From positions 82,827 to 146,826 of the forward strand of contig VDFB02254976.1 of assembly GCA_007258455.2 (NCBI GenBank): a stretch of 64,000 bases of DNA, in the 5' to 3' direction. Of this stretch, positions 21,609-31,879 are shown piece after piece. The notes under the pieces are model-generated. The model was not told the origin of the DNA. It worked only from the letters and a program-made list of their open reading frames with translations, and did not search any database. Each line of letters opens with the position of its first letter. Position 1 is the first letter of the stretch. A program made the position numbers and the translations under genes. This DNA comes from Sequoia sempervirens (lineage: Eukaryota > Streptophyta > Pinopsida > Cupressales > Cupressaceae).

Positions 21609-22643
21609 GGCTTTCTTGTAGACGAAAATATTACAGGTGACAATATCCACATACCTAATGATGGGTTAGCATCTTGCTTTCAAAACAACAAATACCCCAT
21701 TGCCAACAAAATATGTGAAAGCATGCAATATCAAGGCAAAGGACTAGGTATACACAAGCAGGGCATTTTGGAACCAATACAGCTTCAGGAAAATTACAAA
21801 CATCAAGGTCTTGGCTATTCCTCAGACAACAAATCAAACGATGTCAGTGGTACCTCCTCAATACTGGGGGAAACTTTGTCAGATACAAATGTCAAAATGG
21901 AGTCCATGAGAAATCCTTGTCATACGATTGCTGCCAACACCCCCTCCACCCACACCATGAACCGTCATTCCATCATAAATAAGCCTTCCCTTTGGAACCA
22001 ACACAAACAAAACTCTTACATGTCAAAAGATCAAATTCAAATGTCAAAGGCCATTGAATCAAACAAAAGGACAAGTGGACAAATGAAATTAAAATGGATC
22101 CCAAAAAAAAGTGGATCAAGCAAAGAAAATATGTCAAAAGAAAAATTCAATAAATATGTGGAGCCACAAGAAAAGAGGACTCCCACATACAAAAAATGTC
22201 CACCTCCTTCAAAATGGTCATCAAACAAGGCATCTAAAACTGTTGGTTCCAAACACCATCCCTCCAAAATTCGTCATCCACCATCCCAAGTTTGGAAAAT
22301 AAAAAGTCATTCATCCAAATGTCCAAACAACCTTTCCACATCTACCATCATCTGTCATAATCCTACATCTCGCCTAAAGTCCAAAAATCCTACGTCACAA
22401 ATCCATCACATCATGGCAGCAACTCTTTACCACAAGGACTCTCATGGCACTCTATTGCGATATGCGTATTTTGATAAGGCCAACTCTAGTATCAGAAAGG
22501 ATCACAATGACATCGATCAGTTGTATATAAGTGCTACGATCCTGACAAGACAACTCCTTCAGCAAGGTCATTATTGGCATATCATGGCACCAGTCTCTAC
22601 ATCGGCACTGTCAGTGGATTTAGAACAGTCAGTGGTTATCTAA
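21609..22643 (+). pseudogene. E1 G-patch-like, basic C-terminal region
   Basis: Reading starts at GFLVDENITGDNIHIPNDG. The motif YQGKGLGIHKQGILEPI followed by YKHQGLGYSSD (about 21726-21832) resembles the G-patch-like segment seen between protease and RT in Tat-type gypsy elements. The remaining ~250 residues are Lys/Ser/Gln/Pro-rich and end at VDLEQSVVI. The next expected domain (RT) does not follow; non-coding 3' sequence begins at once. This suggests an internally deleted, non-autonomous element that relied on a relative such as E0 for its enzymes. Confidence 0.55.
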
Positions 22644-22712
22644 AGCATCTAGGCTATCCACAAAATCAAAAAAACACAAAAAAAAATCAAAAATCAAAAA
22701 ATTGTCACCCTG

Positions 22713-22868
22713 ATGAAAACCTGGCAAACAGGCATCTTGGTGACACCAAAAAAATTCAAAAAGTCAAGAAAATAGTAAAGAGAAAAATTTCATCGAATGT
22801 TAAAAACTTGGCAAACAGGTGCCTTGGATAAGTACCATGATGAAAACCTGGTAAACAGGCGTCATGTG
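22713..22868 (+). repeat. Triplicated CCTG-GCAAA-CAGG hairpin motif
   Basis: Copies at 22713, 22800 and 22841 share GAAAACCTGGCAAACAGGCG with small changes; CCTG and CAGG can pair around a 5-base loop. Related copies in E0 lie at 29107-29140 and 29176-29204. Confidence 0.6.
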
Positions 22869-23741
22869 TAAAATAAATCATCTATGTGGACTCTTACACT
22901 TGGGGGCAAGTCATCTCATCGCCTAGGCCTTCCTCTTGACATTGGCATCCAACCATTTGATCCATATCATTTCCATTCACTTTCCCACCTATCTTGGTCT
23001 TGACATAAAACTGACACACATAAATCATGCTTTGGAAAAACTCTCGACATGTCTATCCTTCGGTCATACACGATTCATGAAACATCATGTCATCGACCAT
23101 CATAGTCTTATTGTCCTTATATGACATAGTCCTTGAAAACCATATGGCATTCCCTTAGTCTCATGTCTCTCGTCCTTTACCAAGGCCACCTTTTGTCCTT
23201 TCATGCCTGTCACCTGTCTTGGCTTTCCCTTGTCAAACGGTCTAAGGATAATCATCATCCCATCTAGTCCTAACCAAGTCATTCCAAATGCAATGAGTCT
23301 AATTCATACAAGCACATTATCCAAAATTTTACTTGACTGCGTTCCTGGCCCGGCTGTAGACCTCGATACTTTCATCACATTATCGTTGTTGTCCTCACGT
23401 TGTTTCGGGATGCGTCGATGACTAGGGGCACAATCATGTTTGTCCTTGGATTCTCATGTGTAGGCATCAGTCATATGCATTTGTCACAATCCTCCTAAAC
23501 GTCAAAATCCAAAAAAATCATAAAATGAAAAAAAAAAAGACAAAAACATCGCAAAAAGTCCTGAAAAAAGACAAAAACATCACAAAAAGTCCTAAAAAAA
23601 GACCAAAAAAATCATAAAATGTCCTAAAGAAAGACCAAAAAATCATAAAACGTCTTGAACAAAAACACAAAAATATCCAAATCAATGTCAAAATCCTAAA
23701 AATGGAGTCAAAGTCAGTCATGTCAGTCAGTTCATGTCATT

Positions 23742-23807
23742 GTCGAACTACGTTGTCTCTACACATTTGCTAGGTAGGCAAGGCCATCAGTCGATGAGTC
23801 CCCGAGA
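23742..23807 (+). repeat. Conserved non-coding GTCGAACTACGT module
   Basis: GTCGAACTACGT ... GTAGGCAAGG ... TCGATGAGTCCCCGAG. Found once here and twice in E0 (29599-29670 and 29748-29812), despite little conservation of the sequence between modules. Confidence 0.55.
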
Positions 23808-24920
23808 CATTAGGTCAGTCCTTTTAGGTTGGTCCAAATAAAATCATGGCATTTGTCACAATCGTCACATCAGTCAAATAAGTCAAACATAGTCAAAATC
23901 AGACACAAGACAGTCATTTGAAACGTCAATGTCAAAATTGGTCAAAATTAGACAACACAGTCCAATCAATTATACAGTCAACATCAGTCAACTTGCCAAA
24001 ACATATTACTCAAAACAATGTCAGTCTCATCACTCTTTGGTCCTCTTCAAGATGTGTCCTTCTTAGAGTTAGACCTCGTCAAAATGTCCTTTGCCTTTTC
24101 AGGATGTGTCCTTCCTGACAATAGGCCCCGTCAAATTGTCAACACCGTCAAATTGGAAAAGCTCTTAAATTGTCAAAACTGTCAAACCGACAAGAATTCA
24201 ATCTTTGGCAAACAAACATTGGGAAACAAAATAAAATGGCTGTTAATCTTTTTAGTCTATCTTGTCTTATCTTTTGACTATCTTGGCTATTTTGTCTTAT
24301 ATTTTTATTGTCTTTTCTTTTTGGTCATGTTACTAGCTAGCTCGAGGATATCCCATGAAGGATTTAGAGGTGCAATGACGTCTCCTGGCCTATTTTATTT
24401 TCTTTGACTGCTATCTGTGGATTGTCTTGACAAAAAGACTGGGGCAACTTCGCCCTTAGTATGAGTTAGGACATTCCTTGTCTGTGACTGTCTATTTTTC
24501 AAGTGGATAACCTTGCACACCTTGGTCTACGTCATATCATGGTGTTTGTTGTCCATTTGTGTCATTTTTACTGCCCAATGATGATTAAGAGCAATGAATA
24601 TTAGTCCTATGGCAATGTTTTGAAGGATTTGGTCTAGGAACTAACATGCATCTTCTTTAGTCTTGTCATTTTCTCTCACTCATCTCATATAAGCATTGCA
24701 TCCATATCATCATCCATATCTTTTGCACTAACATTTCTTTGTCTCTTCATATTCTAGTCTTCTCATCCATTTCGAGAGCACACCTATGTTCTTGGAACCT
24801 GTCTGTCCTCTCGAGGGGGCATACCGATACCCTCCTCCTCATTCTTTCTCATCTTATTTTGCACTGGGGCATTTTTTGACTTATTTTCTTTGTCACAATG
24901 TGACAATTGACATTATGACA

Positions 24921-24933
24921 AAGAGAGGCAAAA
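24921..24933 (+). other. E1 polypurine tract
   Basis: AAGAGAGGCAAAA immediately before TGTAGACACC. The equivalent in E0 is AAGAGGGGCAAAA at 39021-39033. Confidence 0.8.
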
Positions 24934-26195
24934 TGTAGACACCTAAAAATGACCTAGGCTTGCAAGCTTCATTTTTACCACTTTCGTCCTAGCATAATTG
25001 TAACATTTAATTATGTCCTTGGTCCACATTCGACTATTAATTAAATAATTCATAATTATTTAATTAATTCATGTCCTTTGATTCTTCATGATTATTAAAT
25101 AATTTTTTTTATTTATTTATTAAATACGTCATTAATTGTCTAAGTCTTCCCTTAATTAAATAAATTTCTTAATTTATTTAATTTCTTTTCTCCATTAATT
25201 CTTCCTGATTATTAAATAAATGAATTTCATTTATTTATTTGATATGTCACTAATTGTCACAATTAAATAAATTTATTAATTTATTTAATTATCCAGTCTT
25301 ATCTTCCAAATTAAATAATTATTTTTAATTATTTAATTACTAATTTCACTTTTCTCTCATTTTAAATAAATGAAAATATTTAAAATGATTTCATTTTATT
25401 AACTTTCTCTCTTTTTAGTAAATAATCTGACAAATATTATTTACTTGTCACACAAAATCATCATTTTGAATTAATTAAATTCAAAAAGATATTGTTCTTC
25501 CAAAAATCAAGCAATCGAACAGATTCTTGATTTTCCAAATCTGATCTTCAGTCTAAATCTTATCTTCTTGATTTTTTCAAATCTTGCAAATCAGGCAATC
25601 TTATCTTCTTGATTTTTCGAAAATCTTTATTTTTTTAATTAATTTCCTCATGTATTCTCCACTGTCGATCCAATTATCTGAAATATTATTTTGATCGTTC
25701 GATTAAGGATTTTGCTCTAACCCTGATTAGGGATTCTCAGGTTTAATCCGGACCTCTCATTCTAGGTCTTTCTTAGAATTCAATCTCATCCGTCCACTCA
25801 AAATTGTGTTTTCTATAAAAGATAATTTTGCTCATAATTTTGGGATCTGACAACTTCATTTTTAATTTAATAGTCATTACAGTCATTTGGCATTAGTAGT
25901 CATTATTTTCATAGACATTGTCATAGTCATAGGCATTTAGACATTGCATAAATCCTTCAAAGTTTGTTGTAGGTCTTAGACATTTGCAGATTACTCGCAC
26001 AATGAATCTGAGGGCAACATCATCCAGCAAGTAAGAAGGTGCTATGGAGGTAATCATGAAAAATGTGATTTACAGGTATAACTGTTTTATTGCTTAATTT
26101 CCTTTGTACTCAATAGATCTTTGGGTTTATTGTCATTTATGATTTACATTCATTTGATTGATTAATCTAATCCTTAAAATAAATCCTCAGTTACA
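24934..26195 (+). repeat. E1 3' LTR
   Basis: 1262 bp, TGTAGACACCTAAAAATG ... CAGTTACA. Its last 1058 bp pair with 1-1063. It contains AT-rich ATTTAATTAAATAA blocks in U3 and a TATA box at 25813-25822. It lands directly against coding sequence of E0 RT at 26196 (ATGACAGCAGGG), so E1 was inserted there. The 5-bp duplicate of ATGAC should lie left of the 5' LTR, outside the window. Confidence 0.88.
25813..25822 (+). promoter_or_regulatory. TATA box in E1 3' LTR
   Basis: CTATAAAAGA, matching 681-690; it could read out into E0. Confidence 0.55.
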
Positions 26196-27240
26196 ATGAC
26201 AGCAGGGCATGAGATGCTATCACTAATGGACGGGTTTTCAAGATACAACCAGATCATGATAGCAAAAGAAGATCAACATAAGACGGATTTCACTTGTCCA
26301 TGGGGGACCTACTACTGGAACATGATGCCATTTGGCCTAGAGAATGCAGGAGCAACCTATCAAAGGGCCATGACATTGATGTTCTACGACATGATTCATA
26401 AAACAGTTGAAGACTATGTCGACGACATTCTAGCTAAGTCAAGAAAAAGACAAGATCATATAGCAACCCTAAGTGCTATCTTTGACAGACTAGAAAAATA
26501 CAAAGTCAGACTAAATCCCAAGAAGTGCGTCTTCGGCTTACAATCAGGTAAATTGCTAGGATACATAGTCTCCATGAGGGGTATCGAGGTGGATCCAGAA
26601 TAAGTGAAAGCAATCCTCGAGATGGAAGCACCAAAGATATTAAAAAAATTGAGAGGCCTCCAAGGCCGACTTCAATCCATCTGATGGTTCATAGCACAAT
26701 TGGCAAACAAGCAGAACCCATACTCTCACCTACTCCACAAGGGAGTGGCGTACAAATGGGATACAAAGTGTGAAGAAGCATTTAACAAAATCAAGGAATA
26801 TCTACTGACACCACTAGTTTTAATGCCACCCATCCCAAGAAAGCCATTGATCTTATATGTGTCAGCAACAGCAGCAGCCCTTGGAACTCTCCTAGCTCAA
26901 CATGATGAAAATGGAACAGAGAGGGCTATCTACTATATCAGCAGAACAATGGTCGGTCATGAGCTAAACTACTCATTCATCGAAAAAGTAAGCCTCGCAG
27001 TAGTGTTTGCATCACAAAAATTCAAACATTACATGTTGGCACATAAGATAAAGCTCATCGCCAAAATTGATCCCCTCAAGTATCTACTATCAAAGGCAAT
27101 GCTCACAGGCAGAATGGAAAAATGGGTAATGATATTATCAGAATATGACATCGATTATGTGGAGAGAAAAGCCATTAAGGGACAGGTTATTACAGATCAA
27201 CTAGCAGAAGCACCTATTTACTCTGAGAATCCCCTTATCT
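26196..27240 (+). pseudogene. E0 pol: reverse transcriptase (3' part) and RNase H
   Basis: One frame with two nonsense codons. MTAGHEMLSLMDGFSRYNQI is the middle of a Tat-lineage RT palm; MPFGLENAGATYQRAM and the active site YVDDILAKS (about 26415) follow, then KLLGYIVSMRGIEVDPE. Stops are TAA at 26601-26603 and TGA at 26682-26684 (the second in a context where related proteins have Arg, i.e. CGA to TGA). The connection and first RNase H run at 26700-27240 (PLILYVSATAAALGTLLAQHD, RAIYYISRTM). The RT fingers are missing because E1 interrupts the gene; they should lie left of the window. Confidence 0.85.
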
Positions 27241-27850
27241 TAGAGTTTCCAGATGAATCTATTTTTAACCTCAACGTAGCTGACCACTGGAAACTATACT
27301 TCGATGGCTCATACACGCAACACGGATTAGGAGTTGGTGTCTTCTTCATCACCCCACAGGGGGACTGCATACCAAGGTCATACAAACTAGCATTTCCTTG
27401 CACTAACAACATCGCGGAATACAAGGCTTTGACTATAGGTCTCAGGATAGTAGTGCAATGTAATATCATAGCTCTCAAACTCTACAGAGACTCTCAGTTG
27501 ATCATAAATCAAGTCAATAATGAATATCAGACCAAGGATGATAAGCTCACTCCATACAAGAAATTGGTGGAGACTCAAAAAATCTTTCATTGAAATAACA
27601 TTTGATCATATTCCTAGAACCAACAATAGAGTAGCAGACGACATGGCAATAATGGGATCCTTGCTGAATATTCCCAAAAATGTTCCAAAATATGAATTCT
27701 TGATTGAGCAGCTTCTCATTCCTGCATTCGAAGTACCAGAATCAGAATTCGTGTGTGAAATCATTGGTCCTAGTGATCCTTGGTACCACGACATCTACAC
27801 ATATCTTCAAGATAGAGTCATACCTACTGACCTCCCATCAAACCTAAAAT
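27241..27850 (+). pseudogene. E0 pol: archaeal-type second RNase H
   Basis: WKLYFDGSYTQHGLGVGVFF, NNIAEYKALTIGLRI and LYRDSQLIINQVNNEYQ give the D...E...D catalytic set of the additional RNase H that marks the Tat lineage. A one-base frameshift in an A-run near 27575 moves the frame to the 27520 ORF, which continues with HIPRTNNRVADDMAIMGSL (the fourth acidic residue) and into the integrase linker. It ends at TGA 27850, again where related sequences suggest Arg. Confidence 0.8.
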
Positions 27851-29039
27851 GAACCTTTATCAAAAAGGCATCCAGATTTGTCATCCTAGGTGATACCTTA
27901 TACCATAGAAGCATAGAAGGTACCTTACTGCGCATGCTAAATGCTGAGGAGGCATTAACCACTCTAACCGAGGTTCATAACTATATATGTGGCTCACACT
28001 CAAGTGGAATGACCATCGCTAAGAAACTGCTAAGGATGGGGTATTATTGGCCCATAATGGAAAGAGAAGCACATGATCATGCTAAAAGGTGTTTACAATG
28101 TCAATAGCATGGGGACCTCATCCATGCTCCAGCTCAACAGCTTCACCCGATCACACCATGGCCCTTTTCAGTAGTGGGGACTTGATCTCATTGGAAAAAT
28201 CACACCCACCTCATCCAATGGCCATAAATTCATTATAACTGCAACTGAGTACTTCACAAAGTGGGTGGAAGCCATACCCATGACGTATATCATTGGGAAG
28301 TAGATCTCAAAATTTTTATCCTAAACTATCTTATCTATCGTTACGGTGTCCCACAAGCCATTATCTCAGATAATGGGACACCAAATTCAAGAACTAGGAG
28401 GTTCGCGGCTTGTGTGAGAAATTTAAAATCCAGCATCGCTTCTCCACCCCGTACTATCCCCAGGGCAATGGCCAATCAGAAGCCACGAACAAAACCATCT
28501 TCAAAATCTTCAAGAAAATAGTCAATGACGCAGGTCATGACTGACACTTGGAGCTTAATCCCGCCCTCTAGGCTTATCGAACCAGCATCCGCACACCCAC
28601 TGGTACCACCCTATTCTCCTTGGTCTACGGATCAAAAGTTGTACTTCCCATTGAGATTGAGCTCCCATCCCTCAAAATATCATTACAAAACCTCATCACT
28701 GATGAGGACTACCGAGTGTCAAGATTAAACGAGCTGGAGCTACTGGATGAGAGACGCATAGATGCTTTAAATCATTTGCAAGTCTATCAAAATAGACTCA
28801 AACGAAGCTACAACAAGAAAATCAGAAGCAGGACTTTCCAAGTCGGAGAACTGGTCTTAAAAGAAAATCAGAAGAATGTCCCAAACCCAAGCAGCAAAGG
28901 CAAGTTCGAACCTAATTGGTTAGGACCTTTTGTCATCATAGCAAGTTATAAATCAAGGGCATATCAATTATCAACAACTGAAGGGGAACCTCTGCAGAAG
29001 CCAATGAATAGCTCCCATCTCAAAAAAATTTATGCCTAA
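27851..29039 (+). pseudogene. E0 pol: integrase
   Basis: Broken by frameshifts and stops but readable in order: EVHNYICGSHSSGMTIAKKL (zinc finger His pair), CLQCQ (zinc finger Cys pair, followed by TAG), LDLIGKI region with the first Asp (frameshifted near 28170), FTKWVEAIP, GVPQAIISDNGTP with the second Asp, GNGQSEATNKT with the catalytic Glu (another frame), and the intact C-terminal frame 28620-29039 with KGKFEPNWLGPFVIIASYKS (GPY/F-type domain) ending at HLKKIYA. Confidence 0.82.
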
Positions 29040-30760
29040 GTCTTTCAAGGTATAAAAAGTAAAAAATCCAAAAAATCATAAAAAGTCCTGAAAAAATGGT
29101 TACTTAGGTGAAAACCTGGCAAACAAGCGTCTTGGTGACAAGCAAAAAAATTTAAAAAAACAAAAAAAAAAACCTTGGTGAAAACCTAGAAAATAGGCGC
29201 CTTGTGTAAATAAGCACTTTCCATCCACCAGGATCTTTGCAGCTTGTTCGACATCATCCCTTTATTTCGCTTCCATTATCCATTGCATTCAGGTCTTCAT
29301 TCCATCGCTCATCCACTCACATCCGCACCATAGCTTGGTCATGTTTTCGTAACGTGATCCCTCTTGGTCATGTTTTCGTATCGTGATCCCTCATAATACT
29401 ACTCGGCCCATCCTCAAGGTTAGTTTGTCCTGCCTTTATTGAAGTAGTCTATTTCATCACGCTGGGGGCATGTTCTCATTGGATCGGATTCGTGTATATT
29501 CTTAAAGTCCTCAAATCAGAAAATCCAAAAACATCGAAAAAAGCACAAAATCCAAAAACATCAAAAAATCATCAAAAAGTCAAAAACAAGGTCATCTTGT
29601 CGAACTACGTCATCTCTGAGCTTGAACGTAGGCAAGGTTGATCTTTGATCATCCCCCAAGACATTTAGGTTAATCCTATAGGAGTTCGTCATAATAAACT
29701 GACATCTCATCATGTATATCATCATCTGTAAATCAGTCAAGTCGTCAGTCGAACTACGTGGTCTTTGCGTATATAACGAAGGCAACGCTAATCTGTCGAT
29801 CAGCCCCCGAGGCCCCTAGGATAGGTCTTTAGGTTAGTCTCTTGGTCAAAATCTCAGAAAATCCCAAAAACATTGGAAAATTAAAAATCAAAACATTTGT
29901 AAAATCTTGAAAATACCAAAAACAGCCTCAAAACATTGCAAAAACATCAAAAACATCCAAATATTTGAAAAAATCCATCCACCTCATCTCGCTTTCACCC
30001 ACAATAATCACCATCCATAATAAACTAATCACCATCCTCAATCTTTGACAGGATAATCGAAAACAAGTCGAGCAGATTAAAAGTGAAAACTCAAAAATGT
30101 CAAGTCTAAAGTCTAAGTCAGTGCATAAGCAAGTTGGTTATCTCTTCGTATTGGTAACTCATCATTTGAATTGGTCCCATATCAATCGTCCCTTAGAACA
30201 CTTTGATAAACAAAATGGCATGTCGCCATCCACTAACATGTCCTAGGATGAATCCTTCCTACAATGGGCATTATCTTTTGGCAATAAGTTTAGGTTATCA
30301 TCCTTAGAAAACACATCCTCTTTTCGTTAGCGGTATTGAAGAGCATTAGTTTGTTTGTTTACTCGGTCTTTATCTTTTGACTTATCTTATTTTGTGCTCA
30401 TTCCAAGGATGTCTCGATGATATCCCAAAATAGAGGATTTAGAGAAAAAGGAATGGGGCAATGATCATTATCTTTTTATCTGATGTGCCTATTGGACGTT
30501 CTTGTAATATAACCTCAGCGAATACTTGCTTTGCTAGGTATGTATGGAAGAGGTCTAGGGAAACTTGTTGACTATTACAGGGTTAGGTTTACCTTTCTGT
30601 GTTTTGGTCCGAGGTGTCTGAAACTTTTGAAGTACATCCTAGCAAGGTTTATGTATGTCAGGTGTGAACAAGAATACTCCTATCTGATTGTCAAGTCAAA
30701 GTCCATCACACTAGGTACAACGCCATCCTGGTTCCCTATACATTGATGCATCGTACCACG
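29040..30760 (+). other. E0 3' non-coding region, proximal
   Basis: No supported gene. It has two hairpin motifs (29107-29140, 29176-29204), a near-duplicate GGTCATGTTTTCGTA..GTGATCCCT phrase (29337 and 29366), two GTCGAACTACGT modules (29599-29670, 29748-29812), and a GATATCCCAAAATAGAGG stretch (30419) that aligns with 24345 of E1. Confidence 0.55.
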
Positions 30761-30779
30761 TGTGTTATCAAACATAAGG

Positions 30780-31800
30780 AAAATTTGGCCCTTTGAAAAT
30801 CCCAATTTCTCGGCAAGTAATCATCATCATCATCATTTGCATTTGCATCATCATGGGTCTTGTTGAAATGACTTCTTCTTTTCTTACTAACCGCACTAAC
30901 AAAGTACTATGACAGTCGATCATCATCACCATCATCATCATCAATCCTGCATCCACAGATCATTAGCATATTGCATAAGCATATCATATAGGAAACATAC
31001 ACATTGCATTTTTATCATCATATAAACAGGTTATCATAAACATTCTTCATAAATAGGTGCATCCATGTCATTGCATTTCACCCATTACATTGCATCAATC
31101 ATTGCATAAACATTGCATTTCATAACCATTTCATATTACCATCTACCATATAAATCATCGCATAGCATCTACAAAAGCATTCCATAATCATTTTTGCATA
31201 ATCATAAACAATAGGTATATAAGCATTTAATTCATTAGGCATACATACTTGCATAACATAAATGACATCATATCATCACATTATGCTCACATCTCATTAC
31301 GCATTAGCATATCACTTTGCATTAACATATCATTGCATCACATACATCATCATTTAGGATAATAACATTTTTTATTCTATGCATCTCATAAAATCATTTC
31401 ATTTGCATCATATCACGACCATCGCATCATATCACATTCATCCATAAATCATCTCATATATAAGCATTTTCCACACATCATCGCATATGCAAGGGATCAT
31501 ATCATTTTACATATTAAAATCCATCACATATCACATTGGCATAAAATAAATCATCATATAGATAACATCATTGCACATCATATCATAGGTTAGCATAATA
31601 TAGGTCTGTTAGTCATGATCATAACACATACATCATTAGAAATAAATGCATCCATAAAACATCACTGCAAAGCATATAGAAATAAACCATCCATGCATAA
31701 AGGAGAACATAATACATCGCATCAAAATTGGCTCATATATATCATATCATCAATTTCACTATCATAGTACAAAGAATAAATCGGATCACTGTACATATGT
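30780..31800 (+). repeat. Degenerate CAT/GCATATCAT low-complexity tract
   Basis: About 1 kb almost without G, made of CATCAT, GCATATCAT, CATTGCAT and similar words. Purer trinucleotide runs are at about 30820-30840 and 30920-30950. E1 has only a short counterpart (24680-24730), so the tract has expanded in E0 or shrunk in E1. Confidence 0.6.
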
Positions 31801-31879
31801 GTCAATCGATACAAAATGTCCATCGGGCTATCAAAAATGAGCCCATAAGGCACAAAAAAATGTATCATCTGAATCAGGC

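Larger units (their letters stand above)
22644..24920 (+). other. E1 3' non-coding region
   Basis: No gene seen. Contains three GAAAACCTGGCAAACAGG-type hairpin motifs (22713-22744, 22800-22827, 22841-22868), CAAAAA/GTCCTGAAAAAAGAC runs (23500-23700), a GTCGAACTACGT...TAGGCAAGG motif (23742-23807), GTCA-rich sequence (23700-24200), and near the end GAGGGGGCAT (about 24820) and CACTGGGGCA. The same order of motifs is found in E0 (29100-39033), which supports their common family. Confidence 0.6.

Noticed and set aside
30820..31800. CRISPR-like or satellite array in the CAT-rich tract
   Set aside because: Words recur without fixed period or spacer structure; it is degenerate low-complexity DNA in a plant retrotransposon.
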